The translations under genes and the position numbers were made by a program. Below are positions 23,876 through 33,044 of a stretch of DNA of 48,926 nt, piece after piece (within the stretch, counting starts at the first letter, position 1; the number at the start of each line of letters is the position of its first letter). Below the pieces are notes generated by a model. That model was not told the DNA's origin. It worked only from the letters and a program-made list of their open reading frames with translations, and made no database searches. Origin of the DNA: Ruminococcus sp. FC2018 (GTDB taxonomy: Bacteria > Bacillota > Clostridia > Oscillospirales > Ruminococcaceae); assembly GCF_000621805.1 (NCBI RefSeq), contig NZ_JHXH01000017.1, positions 1 through 48,926 of the forward strand, written 5' to 3'.

Positions 23876-24503
23876 TTATAATCACCTTTTCAATCAATTT
23901 TATTGCATCATCACTTTCCAAACTGTGACGAAAAGCATCATTATTCTCAGCTCTTGCGGCATCCACGACGCACAGCAGATCTTCCACTGCCTGATCCAGA
24001 TCGTCGTTAAGGATAACATAGTCATATTTATAAGCTTTTGTTATCTCTCTGCGTGCCATCAAAAGTCTTTTATCGATTTCTCCCTTACTCTCGGTCCCCC
24101 GCTTTTGAAGTCTTCTCATCAATTCTCCCACCGAAGGCGGAAGGACAAACACAAGCACAGCATCTCTGTAAGACTGTTTTACCTGGAAGGCTCCCACAGT
24201 ATCGATCTCAAGGATAACATCTGTACCTCTTGCCAGATGTTCAAATACAGGGATCTTGGGGGTACCGTAGTAATTATCAACATATCTTGCGTATTCAAGG
24301 AAGTCTCTGTCGTCAATCATTTTTTCAAACTGTTTGCGATTGACGTAAAAATAGTTCACGCCTTCTTCTTCACCTTTACGTTTTTCTCGTGTGGTATAAG
24401 AAACAGAATAATAAACATCTCTGTTTTGAAACGCCTTTGCCAGAAGCGTTCCTTTTCCGCATCCGGACGGGGCAGAGATCACAAAAAGTCTTGCTCTATT
24501 CAT
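23868..24503 (-). CDS. gmk: Guanylate kinase
   Basis: Converts GMP and ATP to GDP and ADP; 211 aa. It begins [20 protein letters not shown] with the P-loop, followed by the GMP-binding segments [20 protein letters not shown] and [14 protein letters not shown], and the lid [15 protein letters not shown]. The ATG at 24503 is chosen because GATAAGGA lies just upstream and the P-loop then has its usual N-terminal position. A longer reading extends into remA without a ribosome site. It overlaps remA by 8 bp. Confidence 0.95.
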   Translation of the reverse strand: MNRARLFVISAPSGCGKGTLLAKAFQNRDVYYSVSYTTREKRKGEEEGVNYFYVNRKQFEKMIDDRDFLEYARYVDNYYGTPKIPVFEHLARGTDVILEIDTVGAFQVKQSYRDAVLVFVLPPSVGELMRRLQKRGTESKGEIDKRLLMARREITKAYKYDYVILNDDLDQAVEDLLCVVDAARAENNDAFRHSLESDDAIKLIEKVIINA

Positions 24504-24753
24504 TTTCCTTATCCCCCTCGTCAATCGTAAATCTGCTGCCCACCGTCTCGGGCGCAACAGCTGAAAGGACTATATGATCGCTATCCATTATTATCACTGC
24601 ACGTGTACGCCGACCATAGGTCGCATCTATAAGCGTACCCTTATCCTTTGCCTCCTGTATCAGACGTTTTATCGGTGCAGATTCCGGAGAAACAATAGCT
24701 ATCAGTCTGGATGAGGAAACCATATTTCCGAATCCTATGTTGATAAGCTGCAT
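24496..24753 (-). CDS. remA: RemA/DUF370 family regulatory protein
   Basis: In B. subtilis RemA is a DNA-binding activator of biofilm matrix and osmoprotection genes. This 85-aa protein starts [20 protein letters not shown] and has [27 protein letters not shown], the family core with the basic DNA-facing TYGRRTR. The ATG at 24753 follows AAGGTGAT; an upstream in-frame GTG lies inside that site and is rejected. It sits between yicC and gmk as in Bacillus (yloC-remA-gmk). A matrix role here is inference, since no matrix genes are in the window. Confidence 0.92.
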   Translation of the reverse strand: MQLINIGFGNMVSSSRLIAIVSPESAPIKRLIQEAKDKGTLIDATYGRRTRAVIIMDSDHIVLSAVAPETVGSRFTIDEGDKENE

Positions 24754-24763
24754 ATTTATCACC

Positions 24764-25642
24764 TTATTCTATATTCTGAATTTGTTCCCTTATTTTTTCG
24801 ATCTCACTTTTAAGCTCTACAACCATTTTGGTTATGGACAGATCCTGAGCTTTTGAGCCGATAGTATTGACCTCACGGTTCATTTCCTGAACAAGGAAAT
24901 CAAGCTTTCTTCCCACCGGCTCATCGGAATCAATAAGGTTTCTGAACTGTGAGATATGGCTTCTGAGTCTGACTGTCTCCTCATCAATAGCAACTTTCTC
25001 CGAGAATATAGCAACTTCCGTCAGAACTCTTTGCTCATCTATATTTCTGTCAGCAAGGACCTCCTTGATCTTGGCATAAAGCCTATCACGGTAGCCTTCA
25101 CTTACACCGGGGGCTTGCGCCTCGATCTGCCCCACAGTCTGTTCGATAATATCAAGATGACCGGTAATATCCTCGTACATCTTTTTGCCTTCAACAAACC
25201 TCATCTCAACAAATCTGTCAAGAGCGACCTGTGCAACTGCTTTAACGTCATTCCAGATCACTTCTTCGTCATCTGTTTTCTTAACAACAGTAAAAACATC
25301 AGGCAGTCTCATAATACTGCTCAAAGTAAGGTCATCCTCAAGTGAGAGATTCTCAGCCGATCCTCTTAAAGCATTCAGATAGCCCTGTGCAACAGATTCA
25401 TTCAGTTCTATCTGAGCATCTGTTCCCTCTTGGTTGTAAATGGTCACAGAGACCTCGACTTTTCCACGGGAGATACCGCTTTTCATAAAAGCCTTGAGTT
25501 TTTCATCCAGGTATCCGTAAGATCTGGGAGTTCTGGCTGTAAACTCATAATATCTATGGTTTACCGATCTGATCTCAACGATCATTTCTCTGCCGTTTGC
25601 TAAAACATGCTCTCTTCCGAAGCCTGTCATACTTTTTATCAT
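24764..25642 (-). CDS. yicC: YicC/YloC family endoribonuclease
   Basis: A 292-aa protein with the YicC N-terminal start [33 protein letters not shown]. Its C-terminal DUF1732 part has [22 protein letters not shown]. Family members are reported as endoribonucleases in RNA decay. It is the first gene of the long minus-strand string, with its own promoter and AAAGGA ribosome site. Confidence 0.92.
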   Translation of the reverse strand: MIKSMTGFGREHVLANGREMIVEIRSVNHRYYEFTARTPRSYGYLDEKLKAFMKSGISRGKVEVSVTIYNQEGTDAQIELNESVAQGYLNALRGSAENLSLEDDLTLSSIMRLPDVFTVVKKTDDEEVIWNDVKAVAQVALDRFVEMRFVEGKKMYEDITGHLDIIEQTVGQIEAQAPGVSEGYRDRLYAKIKEVLADRNIDEQRVLTEVAIFSEKVAIDEETVRLRSHISQFRNLIDSDEPVGRKLDFLVQEMNREVNTIGSKAQDLSITKMVVELKSEIEKIREQIQNIE

Positions 25643-25687
25643 GACGATCTATCCTTTCGGGTATTATTCTGATATAGCCTGACACAT

Positions 25688-25716
25688 ATTATACCATTTC
25701 AGATTTCAGATGGCAA
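25688..25716 (-). promoter_or_regulatory. Promoter of the yicC-to-spoVM gene string
   Basis: Minus strand: TTGCCA (25711-25716), 17 bp, TATAAT (25688-25693), with an extended TGG just before the -10. With gaps below 50 bp downstream as far as thiN, it may drive about 13 genes. Internal promoters cannot be excluded. Confidence 0.75.
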
Positions 25717-25754
25717 GCAAATTTAACATCAAGTTAATAATGTTCATCATAATT

Positions 25755-26402
25755 TCATATATGCTGAAAAACATCAGTCAGACTGTTTCCGATATAAATA
25801 TGCGGATACTTTTCAAACTCCGTTTTATCTGTAGAACCTGTTGTCACTGCGGCAAAATCCACACCGGCGTTGACTGCGGTCTGTGCATCGATATAGCTGT
25901 CACCAATATACAGTACATCTCTCTTATCTGCATTGAATTTACTGATAATAAGATCAAGCCCCTGGGGATCAGGCTTTGGAATAGTTACATCTTCTCCCCC
26001 AACTATTATGTCCACAGGTAACGATGTTGTATGGTATCTGAATGTTTCTTCGATCCTGTATCTGAATTTAGTTGATACAATTCCCACCTTAACGCCTGCA
26101 CATTGCAGTATCTGGAGAATAGCAAGGGTGTCTGCGTAAAACACTGTATCCTTTGCCATGACTTCATCGGCTTTTGACACATATTCAACTCTAAGCTGTT
26201 CACGCTGAGGGTTATCGGGTATGCCTGTAAGTATATCAAACGAATCCACCAACGTTTTTCCAATAGTGTTGAAAACAGTCCTGTCGTCGGGTATATCATA
26301 ACCAAACTTGGACAGCGTATGCTTATAGCAGGTAAGAATAGCCTTTGAAGAATCGGCAAGTGTCAGATCAAAATCAAAAATACAGAATTTATATCTGCTC
26401 AT
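25755..26402 (-). CDS. HAD-superfamily phosphatase (phosphoglycolate phosphatase-like)
   Basis: A 215-aa HAD hydrolase. Motif I is FCIFDFDLTLADSS (nucleophile Asp and acid/base Asp). A helical cap follows, then motif II VGIVSTKF, motif III lysine in TIPKPDPQG and motif IV LYIGDSYIDAQTA. It resembles Gph/PpaX proteins that hydrolyse phosphoglycolate or pyrophosphate, but the substrate cannot be fixed from sequence. AGGAGG lies upstream of the start. It follows glmS across a terminator-like hairpin, so it may receive reduced read-through from the glmS promoter. Confidence 0.88.
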   Translation of the reverse strand: MSRYKFCIFDFDLTLADSSKAILTCYKHTLSKFGYDIPDDRTVFNTIGKTLVDSFDILTGIPDNPQREQLRVEYVSKADEVMAKDTVFYADTLAILQILQCAGVKVGIVSTKFRYRIEETFRYHTTSLPVDIIVGGEDVTIPKPDPQGLDLIISKFNADKRDVLYIGDSYIDAQTAVNAGVDFAAVTTGSTDKTEFEKYPHIYIGNSLTDVFQHI

Positions 26403-26414
26403 CAGAATCCTCCT

Positions 26415-26452
26415 AAAAAATCAAAAGGCAATCAAACAGATCGCCTTTTGAT
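26415..26452 (-). terminator. Terminator or attenuator between glmS and the HAD gene
   Basis: A 14-position stem (26420-26433 with 26439-26452) has one A-C mismatch and a 5-nt loop, and on the minus strand it is followed by six T. The HAD ribosome site AGGAGGA follows at once, so it acts as an intercistronic brake. Confidence 0.8.
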
Positions 26453-26456
26453 GGTA

Positions 26457-28295
26457 TTATTCTACTGTAACTGATTTTGCAAGATTTCTTGGCTTATCCA
26501 CATCAAGTCCCTTTGCAACAGACACATAGTATCCCAGCAGCTGGAGAGGAATAACAGCCAGACTTGCAGAGAACAGCGGATCCGTCTTAGGGATATATGC
26601 TGTAAAATCTGCCGTGTCTTCAACGCTGTAATTTCCATAGGTGGTCAGACCCATAATATATGCACCACGGCTCTTGCACTCAACCATGTTGGAAACAGTC
26701 TTTTCAAAAAGATCCTGCTGCGTCAGAACACTGATAACAAGCGTTCCGTCCTCGATAAGGGAAATAGGACCATGTTTGAGCTCACCTGCAGCATATGCCT
26801 CGGAGTGAATATAGCTTATCTCTTTCATCTTCAGCGAGCCTTCAAGGCTTACAGCGTAATCCACGCCTCTGCCTATAAAGAATGCATCATGTATGTTGGC
26901 AAACTTTGCTGCAAACCACTGGATCCTCTCTTTATCCTCAAGGATCTTCTCAACCTTTTCAGGCAAAGTCTGTATCTCATCAAGAAGCTGTGTAAATCTC
27001 TCATCGCTTATCTCTCCACGGACTTTAGCGAACTGCATTGCAAGCAAATATCCGGCAATAAGCTGTGTGCTGTACGCCTTTGTTGTTGCCACAGAGATCT
27101 CAGGTCCGGCAAGGGTATAAAATACATTATCAGCGTCTCTTGCGATGTTTGAACCGATTACATTAACTATGCCGAGGGTTTTAACACCGCTTTCCTTTGC
27201 AAGTGTAAGTGCTGCACGGCTGTCAGCGGTCTCCCCGGACTGGCTGATTATAATAGCCAGACTGTTTTTGGCAAGAGGCATTTTTCTGTATCTGAACTCA
27301 GATGCAAGCTCAACACGGACAGGTATTGTGGTAAGAGCTTCAATAACATACTGTGCAGCAACACCTACATGATATGCAGAACCGCAGGCTACAATATATA
27401 TCTGAGAAAGCTCCTTAACTTCATCATCGGTCAGACCAAATTCCGAAAGAACAATGTTTCCGTCCTTGACAACAGAGTTGATCGTATCCTTGATGACCTT
27501 TGGCTGTTCATGGATCTCTTTGAGCATAAAATGCTCGTATCCGCCTTTTTCAGCAGCTTCAGCATTCCATTTGATCTCGGTAAGCTCTTTTTCGATCTCA
27601 TCACGATCAATATTATAGAATGTTGCCTTACCCTTTTCAAGCTTCGCAATTTCCATATTACCGATGTAATAAACGTTTCTTGTATATTTCAAAATTGCGG
27701 GAACGTCAGATGCCACATAAGTATCACCGTCAGAAACACCGATTATCATTGGGCTGTCCTTACGTGCAGCATATATCTCGCCGGGAAAATCCTTGAACAT
27801 GATGCAAAGAGCATATGAACCGCGAATACGCATCATAGCTCTTGCGACAGAATCGACAGGACCCTCGTTATATTTTTTGTAATAGTAATCAACAAGCTTA
27901 ACAGCTACCTCTGTATCTGTCTGGGTCTTAAAGGTATACCCACGCTTTGTAAGCTTTTCTTTCAGTTCCTGGTAGTTCTCTATGATACCGTTATGTACAG
28001 CAACAACATTTTCATCATCACTTGCGTGAGGATGAGCATTAAGCACAGAAGGCTCACCATGGGTAGCCCAGCGGGTATGTCCTATGCCGCAGTTTCCCAC
28101 AACGGTTGAACCGTCATTGGTCATTTCCTGCAAAACTTTGAGCTTTCCTTTTGCCTTAACTATTTCAACTTCACTATCTGAATCACGAACAGCGATACCT
28201 GCCGAATCATAGCCTCTGTATTCCAACTTAGCAAGCCCGTCAAGAAGAACAGGTGCCGCCTGTTTATTACCGGTAAAACCTACTATACCGCACAT
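26457..28295 (-). CDS. glmS: Glutamine-fructose-6-phosphate transaminase (isomerizing)
   Basis: Makes glucosamine-6-phosphate from fructose-6-phosphate and glutamine, the entry to peptidoglycan and amino-sugar synthesis; 612 aa. It starts MCGIVGFTGNKQAAPVLLDG, with Cys2 as N-terminal nucleophile once Met is removed. The glutaminase domain has HTRWATHGEPS. Two SIS sugar-isomerase domains follow, the first with IVACGSAYHVGV and SQSGETADS, the second with GRGVDYAVSLEGSLKMKE. It ends KPRNLAKSVTVE as usual. No glmS ribozyme is present: the leader is short. Confidence 0.98.
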   Translation of the reverse strand: MCGIVGFTGNKQAAPVLLDGLAKLEYRGYDSAGIAVRDSDSEVEIVKAKGKLKVLQEMTNDGSTVVGNCGIGHTRWATHGEPSVLNAHPHASDDENVVAVHNGIIENYQELKEKLTKRGYTFKTQTDTEVAVKLVDYYYKKYNEGPVDSVARAMMRIRGSYALCIMFKDFPGEIYAARKDSPMIIGVSDGDTYVASDVPAILKYTRNVYYIGNMEIAKLEKGKATFYNIDRDEIEKELTEIKWNAEAAEKGGYEHFMLKEIHEQPKVIKDTINSVVKDGNIVLSEFGLTDDEVKELSQIYIVACGSAYHVGVAAQYVIEALTTIPVRVELASEFRYRKMPLAKNSLAIIISQSGETADSRAALTLAKESGVKTLGIVNVIGSNIARDADNVFYTLAGPEISVATTKAYSTQLIAGYLLAMQFAKVRGEISDERFTQLLDEIQTLPEKVEKILEDKERIQWFAAKFANIHDAFFIGRGVDYAVSLEGSLKMKEISYIHSEAYAAGELKHGPISLIEDGTLVISVLTQQDLFEKTVSNMVECKSRGAYIMGLTTYGNYSVEDTADFTAYIPKTDPLFSASLAVIPLQLLGYYVSVAKGLDVDKPRNLAKSVTVE

Positions 28296-28361
28296 TTATG
28301 CATGACCTCCTGATTTATTACAGTCATTTATATGACCATGTATTCACCATTTGACATAATA

Positions 28362-28390
28362 ATTGTACCATACAAATCAAAAAAAATCAA
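28362..28390 (-). promoter_or_regulatory. Sigma-A promoter of glmS
   Basis: Minus strand: TTGATT (28385-28390), 17 bp, TACAAT (28362-28367). The leader is about 60 nt, with AGGAGG before the ATG. The -35 lies in one arm of an inverted repeat (28381-28390 and 28397-28406). Confidence 0.7.
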
Positions 28391-28437
28391 GTTTTTTTGA
28401 TTTTTTGTTAAAAACCACTTTTATTTATCGGCAAAGT

Positions 28438-28447
28438 ATGGTATAAT
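28438..28447 (+). promoter_or_regulatory. Extended -10 promoter of the HD-domain gene
   Basis: TATAAT at 28442-28447 is preceded by TGG (28439-28441), an extended -10. No good -35 lies 17 bp upstream. It would drive the plus-strand genes from 28525. Confidence 0.55.
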
Positions 28448-28524
28448 GTATGCAAATCATGCGGATTTATTGTCTATTATGGTTAAAATATTATTCTACA
28501 GTTAAAAAAAGGAGGTCACTTGAT

Positions 28525-29118
28525 TTGGATCCTAATATGCTGAAAGATGCCTTTGTATCAATTTACAATGACAAAATACACAGACCCGGTGCTGAAAAGC
28601 TGCTGGAATATATGATGTCAAATAAGTGCGACTTTTTCACAGCTCCTGCTTCAACCAGATTCCACGGTTCATATGAGGGCGGACTTTGTGAACACAGTAT
28701 GAACGTTTATCATTGCCTTTGCAGCTATCTTGAACGTGAAAGAGTCAAAAACGAGTACGGAATGGAATACTCGGACGAGACCATTGCAATAGTCGCCCTT
28801 TTACATGATCTGTGCAAGACTAACACATACAAAACAAGCAAGCGCAATAAAAAAGATGAAAACGGAAAATGGATAGAGGTCCCGTATTACGAATTCAACG
28901 ACACTCTTCCATACGGACACGGCGAAAAATCCGTCTACATAATCAGCAGTTTTATGAGGCTTTCCCGTGATGAGGCAATGGCTATACGATGGCACATGGG
29001 CTTTTCAGGTGAAGAGAACACAAACACTATCGGCAAAGCTCTTGAAATGTATCCCCTCGCCCTTGCAACGCATATTGCTGACATGGAAGCAACATTTCTG
29101 ATAGAGGGCAAACCTTGA
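28525..29118 (+). CDS. HD-domain phosphohydrolase
   Basis: A 197-aa HD-superfamily metal hydrolase. The His/Asp ligands are visible in GGLCEHSMNVY, ALLHDLCKTNTYK, YGHGEKSVYI, IRWHMGF and LATHIADMEAT. It resembles the HD part of YhaM-like nucleases, but no OB domain is present and the substrate is unknown. The start is taken as TTG at 28525, because GGAGG lies 9 nt upstream; the next ATG (28537) is 21 nt from it. YaiI follows after 1 bp. Confidence 0.8.
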   Translation: MDPNMLKDAFVSIYNDKIHRPGAEKLLEYMMSNKCDFFTAPASTRFHGSYEGGLCEHSMNVYHCLCSYLERERVKNEYGMEYSDETIAIVALLHDLCKTNTYKTSKRNKKDENGKWIEVPYYEFNDTLPYGHGEKSVYIISSFMRLSRDEAMAIRWHMGFSGEENTNTIGKALEMYPLALATHIADMEATFLIEGKP

Positions 29119-29119
29119 T

Positions 29120-29554
29120 ATGGTTTACATTGATGCTGACGGATGTCCGGTCACAAAAATAGCTGTTGAAATATGCAGGAAGCTTTGCAAAGAGGTCACA
29201 CTCGTATTTGACACTTCTCATGCGTTCAGCGATGAATATGCCAAAACCATTATGGTCGATAAGGGTTCGGACAGTGCAGATATGAAGATCGCTTCTGTGG
29301 TACAAAAGAATGATATAGTTATAACCCAGGATTACGGTTTGGCTGCCATGTGTCTTGCCAAAGGCTGTATCTGTCTCTCGCAGGATGGCATGATATATGA
29401 TGAAAGCAATATGGATTCGCTACTTATGTCACGCTATATTGCCAAAAAAATAAGAAACAGCGGCGGAAGACTTAAAGGACCGCACAAAAGAAGCAATGAA
29501 CAGGATAAGCATTTTCGGGATGCTTTTATAAACATACTTAATGAAAAGAGGTAA
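29120..29554 (+). CDS. YaiI/YqxD family protein (DUF188)
   Basis: A 144-aa protein with the family opening VYIDADGCPVTKIAVEICRK, the NYN/PIN-like core IVITQDYGLAAMCLAKGC, and GGRLKGPHKRSNEQDKHFRD near the end. PIN-like folds are often nucleases, but this family has no settled function. It begins 1 bp after the HD gene stop, with GAGGG as weak ribosome site, and GH3 follows after 3 bp, so all three are coupled. Confidence 0.9.
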   Translation: MVYIDADGCPVTKIAVEICRKLCKEVTLVFDTSHAFSDEYAKTIMVDKGSDSADMKIASVVQKNDIVITQDYGLAAMCLAKGCICLSQDGMIYDESNMDSLLMSRYIAKKIRNSGGRLKGPHKRSNEQDKHFRDAFINILNEKR

Positions 29555-29557
29555 AAC

Positions 29558-31828
29558 ATGAATATTGATGCAATTATAAAAGAGCTTACACTTGAAGAAA
29601 AGGCGTCTTTGTGTTCCGGATTCGGTTATTGGCACACCGAACCAATAGAGCGTCTTGATATACCCTCAATAATGGTTGCTGACGGTCCTCACGGATTAAG
29701 AAAGAACGATGAAAATGCCGACGGTCCAAATGAATCAAAAACTGCTGTTTGTTTCCCCAGCGGATGCGCCACCGCCTGCTCATTCGACAAAGAGCTTTTA
29801 ACAACAATGGGTAAAGCACTTGGTCATACCTGCAAGGCTGAAAAAATATCTGTGCTCCTGGGACCGGGATGCAATATCAAACGTTCGCCTCTTTGCGGAA
29901 GGAACTTTGAATACTTTTCCGAGGACCCTTATCTTGCTTCGCAGATAGCTGCTGCTCACATAAAAGGTGTCCAGAGCGCTGGTGTTGGAACATCTCTGAA
30001 ACACTTTTGCTGCAACAACCAGGAAACCAGAAGAATGTCCTGCTCAGCAGATATGGATGAGAGAACTTTTTTTGAAATATATGCAGCTGCATTTGAAACT
30101 GCCGTTAAAGAAGCAAAGCCATACACAATTATGTGCTCATACAACAGGCTAAACGGTGTTTTCTGTTCAGAAAACGAGTTTACCCTTGATCAGGTTCTCA
30201 GGAAAAAATGGGGATACAAGGGTCTTGTAATGAGTGACTGGGGCGCAGTCAATGACAGACCAAAGGGGATAAAAGCAGGTCTTGACCTTGAAATGCCAAC
30301 AAGTTTTGGTACAAACGACGCATTGATAGTAAAAAGTGTTAAAGACGGAACTCTTGACGAAAAAAATCTTGATATATGCGTCAGAAGAATACTTGAACTT
30401 GTAGATAAAACAGACATGAGCTCACAGAATGAAAGTGAATGGGACATGGATGCGCAGCATGAGCTGTCCCGAAAGATAGCATCGGAATGTGCAGTTCTTC
30501 TGAAGAATGAAAACAGCATCCTTCCTCTGGACACTTCCAAAAAGATAGCCTTTATCGGAGATTTTGCAGAAAATCCTCGTTATCAGGGCGGCGGAAGTTC
30601 ACACATCAAGTCACACAAGATCACAAGTGCACTTGAGGCTGTAAAGCAGTATTGCGATGTGGAATATGCAAAGGGATATGTTTCAGATTCTGATGATATT
30701 GATGATTCTCTTATTGCACAGGCTGTAGAGTGCGCTAAGAAAAACGATATAGTCGTTATTTTTGCCGGTCTTACCGATCTGTACGAATCCGAAGGCTTTG
30801 ACAGAAAGCACATGAGAATGCCTGACAACCAGCTCAGACTGATAGACAGCGTTTGCGATGTAAACAGCAATGTCGTTGTTGTTCTTCACAACGGATCACC
30901 TATTGAACTTCCTTTTACTGACAAAGTAAGTGCTATGCTGGAAATGTATCTTGGCGGTCAGGCTGTTGGCGGAGCGACCTGTGACATTCTCTTTGGTAAA
31001 GTCAACCCCAGCGGAAAGCTTGCTGAAACGTTCCCCATGAAGCTTTCAGACAATCCTTCTTATCTTAACTTCCCGGGTTACAGAGATAATGTTGCGTACA
31101 ATGAAGGTATTTTTGTAGGATACAGATACTATGACTTCAAAGATATGGACGTGAGATTCCCATTTGGTCACGGTCTGTCGTATACAACATTTGAGTATTC
31201 GGATATTATGCTTTCATCAGGCTCTATAAGATCCGATGAAGAGCTTACCGTTACCGCAACGATTAAAAACACAGGAAACTGTGAAGGAAAAGAGGCAGTT
31301 CAGCTTTATGTGAGTGATGCGCAAAGCAGTATTGTCAGACCCGTAAGGGAGCTTAAAGGTTTTGAAAAAGTGTTCCTAAAACCGGGTGAAAGCAAAAAAG
31401 TAATGTTTAAGCTTGACAAACGTTCATTTGCTTTTTATAGCGAAGCTGCTCACGATTGGACTGTTGAGGAAGGCGATTTTATTATCTCGCTCGGTTCTTC
31501 ATCACGAGATATTCGACTGCAGGCAACCGTATTTGTTTCTTCTGACGAAGTTATACCATATCAGTTAACTCTCAACAGTACATTCGGCGATCTTGTATCC
31601 CTTCCTGAAGGCAAAAAAGTATTCGAACCTTACTTTGCTAAGATCAGTGAATATATGAGCGGAGATCAGGAAGGAGAAACAATGGGCTCAAGCACCAAGC
31701 AGATGGTTGAATCTATGCTTTGGGATATGCCGCTCAGAGGAGTTCTGACCTTTACCGATAAACCACTTATGACTCACGAAGAACTTGACAATATGATCGC
31801 CGATGTCAACAGCTCTTTACAGAAATAA
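29558..31828 (+). CDS. Glycoside hydrolase family 3 beta-glycosidase
   Basis: A retaining beta-glucosidase or xylosidase, 756 aa. The N-terminal TIM barrel carries VADGPHGLRK, GPGCNIKRSPLCGRNFEYFSEDP, KHFCCNNQE, and the nucleophile Asp227 in LVMSDWGAV. The alpha/beta sandwich domain (about 310-540) has GLTDLYESEGFDR. A fibronectin III-like domain covers about 570-680, with FPFGHGLSYTTFEYS just before it. A C-terminal extension of about 90 residues follows. There is no signal peptide, so it probably acts on imported oligosaccharides such as cellodextrins. The exact sugar is not fixed. Confidence 0.93.
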   Translation: MNIDAIIKELTLEEKASLCSGFGYWHTEPIERLDIPSIMVADGPHGLRKNDENADGPNESKTAVCFPSGCATACSFDKELLTTMGKALGHTCKAEKISVLLGPGCNIKRSPLCGRNFEYFSEDPYLASQIAAAHIKGVQSAGVGTSLKHFCCNNQETRRMSCSADMDERTFFEIYAAAFETAVKEAKPYTIMCSYNRLNGVFCSENEFTLDQVLRKKWGYKGLVMSDWGAVNDRPKGIKAGLDLEMPTSFGTNDALIVKSVKDGTLDEKNLDICVRRILELVDKTDMSSQNESEWDMDAQHELSRKIASECAVLLKNENSILPLDTSKKIAFIGDFAENPRYQGGGSSHIKSHKITSALEAVKQYCDVEYAKGYVSDSDDIDDSLIAQAVECAKKNDIVVIFAGLTDLYESEGFDRKHMRMPDNQLRLIDSVCDVNSNVVVVLHNGSPIELPFTDKVSAMLEMYLGGQAVGGATCDILFGKVNPSGKLAETFPMKLSDNPSYLNFPGYRDNVAYNEGIFVGYRYYDFKDMDVRFPFGHGLSYTTFEYSDIMLSSGSIRSDEELTVTATIKNTGNCEGKEAVQLYVSDAQSSIVRPVRELKGFEKVFLKPGESKKVMFKLDKRSFAFYSEAAHDWTVEEGDFIISLGSSSRDIRLQATVFVSSDEVIPYQLTLNSTFGDLVSLPEGKKVFEPYFAKISEYMSGDQEGETMGSSTKQMVESMLWDMPLRGVLTFTDKPLMTHEELDNMIADVNSSLQK

Positions 31829-31850
31829 ATAAACGGAGGAAGTGTTAATA

Positions 31851-32678
31851 ATGGATGGGAAGAAATCATCTTTTGCCAAGTATATTATAGCTTCTATAGC
31901 GGCGCTTATGGTTATAGGCGTTACAATAACAACCGTTATCATCAAATCCAATAAAAAAGATCAGCCAGTTGTACAGCCGTCCAATGACGGTTCAGATGTG
32001 TCGTCAGATGTAGATAAAGACAAAAGCAGTGTAGATTTTTCCTCTGATAAAGATACGTCATCGCACAATGTAAGCTCAAAGCAAGGAAAAAAGGATACCT
32101 CCGATAAAGAAACTGAAAAGCAAACGACCACAAAAGCAGCTGTGAGCTTCCCTATCGACGTAAACACTGCTGATAAAGAAGCTTTTTGCGCTATTGACGG
32201 TGTCGGCGAGTATCTTGCCGGTCAGATCATAAGCTATCGCAGCGAAGTGAAAGTAATTCATTCTGTGGATCAGCTTATAGAAGTAGACGGAATTGGAAAG
32301 AAAACGCTTGAACATATCCGCAGTTATCTTTATGTCAGTGATGATGTCAAACAGGTTTATACCACAACAAGAAAAACAACATCATCTAAAAAGAAAACTG
32401 TTTCTGCTAAACCTGCCGCTACAAAACAAACTACTGTAAAGACCTCGTCGACAAAACAGACAATAACCGAAGAGATGAAGGTTCTTAAATCGGTCAACAT
32501 AAATACAGCTTCTGCTCAGGAAATCGCTGACAGCCTTCTTATAACAACTGAGAATGCCCAGAAAATTGTGGATATGCGTGAAAAGATACACAAGTATTCC
32601 ACAAAAGAAGAGATACTTCTTACCGATGCGGTTACACAGGATTATTTCAATCAAATAAAGGATTATATCCTTGTATAA
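31851..32678 (+). CDS. ComEA-like membrane protein with two helix-hairpin-helix regions
   Basis: A 275-aa protein with one N-terminal membrane helix (about 10-32), then a Ser/Asp/Lys-rich linker. A ComEA-type HhH pair lies at about 101-162 (FPIDVNTADKEAFCAIDGVG, EVDGIGKKTLEHIRSYL). A second linker rich in Thr/Lys/Ser is followed by a more diverged HhH region at about 214-275 (SVNINTASAQEIADSLLIT). ComEA binds DNA at the cell surface in transformation, but no ComEC or pilin genes are nearby, and the SLBB domain is absent. The ATG at 31851 is chosen because GGAGG is 11 nt away; a GTG three codons earlier is only 2 nt from it. Confidence 0.8.
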   Translation: MDGKKSSFAKYIIASIAALMVIGVTITTVIIKSNKKDQPVVQPSNDGSDVSSDVDKDKSSVDFSSDKDTSSHNVSSKQGKKDTSDKETEKQTTTKAAVSFPIDVNTADKEAFCAIDGVGEYLAGQIISYRSEVKVIHSVDQLIEVDGIGKKTLEHIRSYLYVSDDVKQVYTTTRKTTSSKKKTVSAKPAATKQTTVKTSSTKQTITEEMKVLKSVNINTASAQEIADSLLITTENAQKIVDMREKIHKYSTKEEILLTDAVTQDYFNQIKDYILV

Positions 32679-32729
32679 TACTTAGGGCAATGTAAGCTAT
32701 ATTATTGTTCAAACGAAAAGAGGATTCAT

Positions 32730-33044
32730 ATGAAAAAAGTCTCAGTTAAAGTTAATACAAAAGCAGAAAAAGCTATTATTGTCACGACTTTATCCGCTAT
32801 GCTTGCGATCATTTTCGATCAGAAAAAGAAAAAGCCGGAAAAGCGCAAGAATTTTTTTCAGCGCACTAAAAAGCACTATAAAAGAATAGATAAGATCATT
32901 AGCAAGACCATAGCAAAAGACGTGGCTAAATACGAGGCTTTGGCAGCAGAAAACAAGGGCATTAAGTCTCCAAAGCTGAGAAAGCTGACAATAGAACCCT
33001 CGATACCTTTTGATCTGAAACTTGAGGATAAGGAAAATGACTAA
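32730..33044 (+). CDS. Small basic protein of unknown function
   Basis: A 104-aa protein that I do not recognise. It is strongly basic in the middle (QKKKKPEKRKNFFQRTKKHY) with a short hydrophobic patch at about 16-29 that might touch the membrane. The C-terminal half is helical and ends in acidic residues. AAAAGAGG lies upstream of the ATG. Its end overlaps the next membrane gene by 8 bp, so the two are likely made together. Confidence 0.7.
   Translation: MKKVSVKVNTKAEKAIIVTTLSAMLAIIFDQKKKKPEKRKNFFQRTKKHYKRIDKIISKTIAKDVAKYEALAAENKGIKSPKLRKLTIEPSIPFDLKLEDKEND

Noticed and set aside
28296-28449. glmS ribozyme
   Set aside because: The glmS leader from the predicted promoter is only about 60 nt, too short for the ribozyme core, and I see none of its conserved segments.
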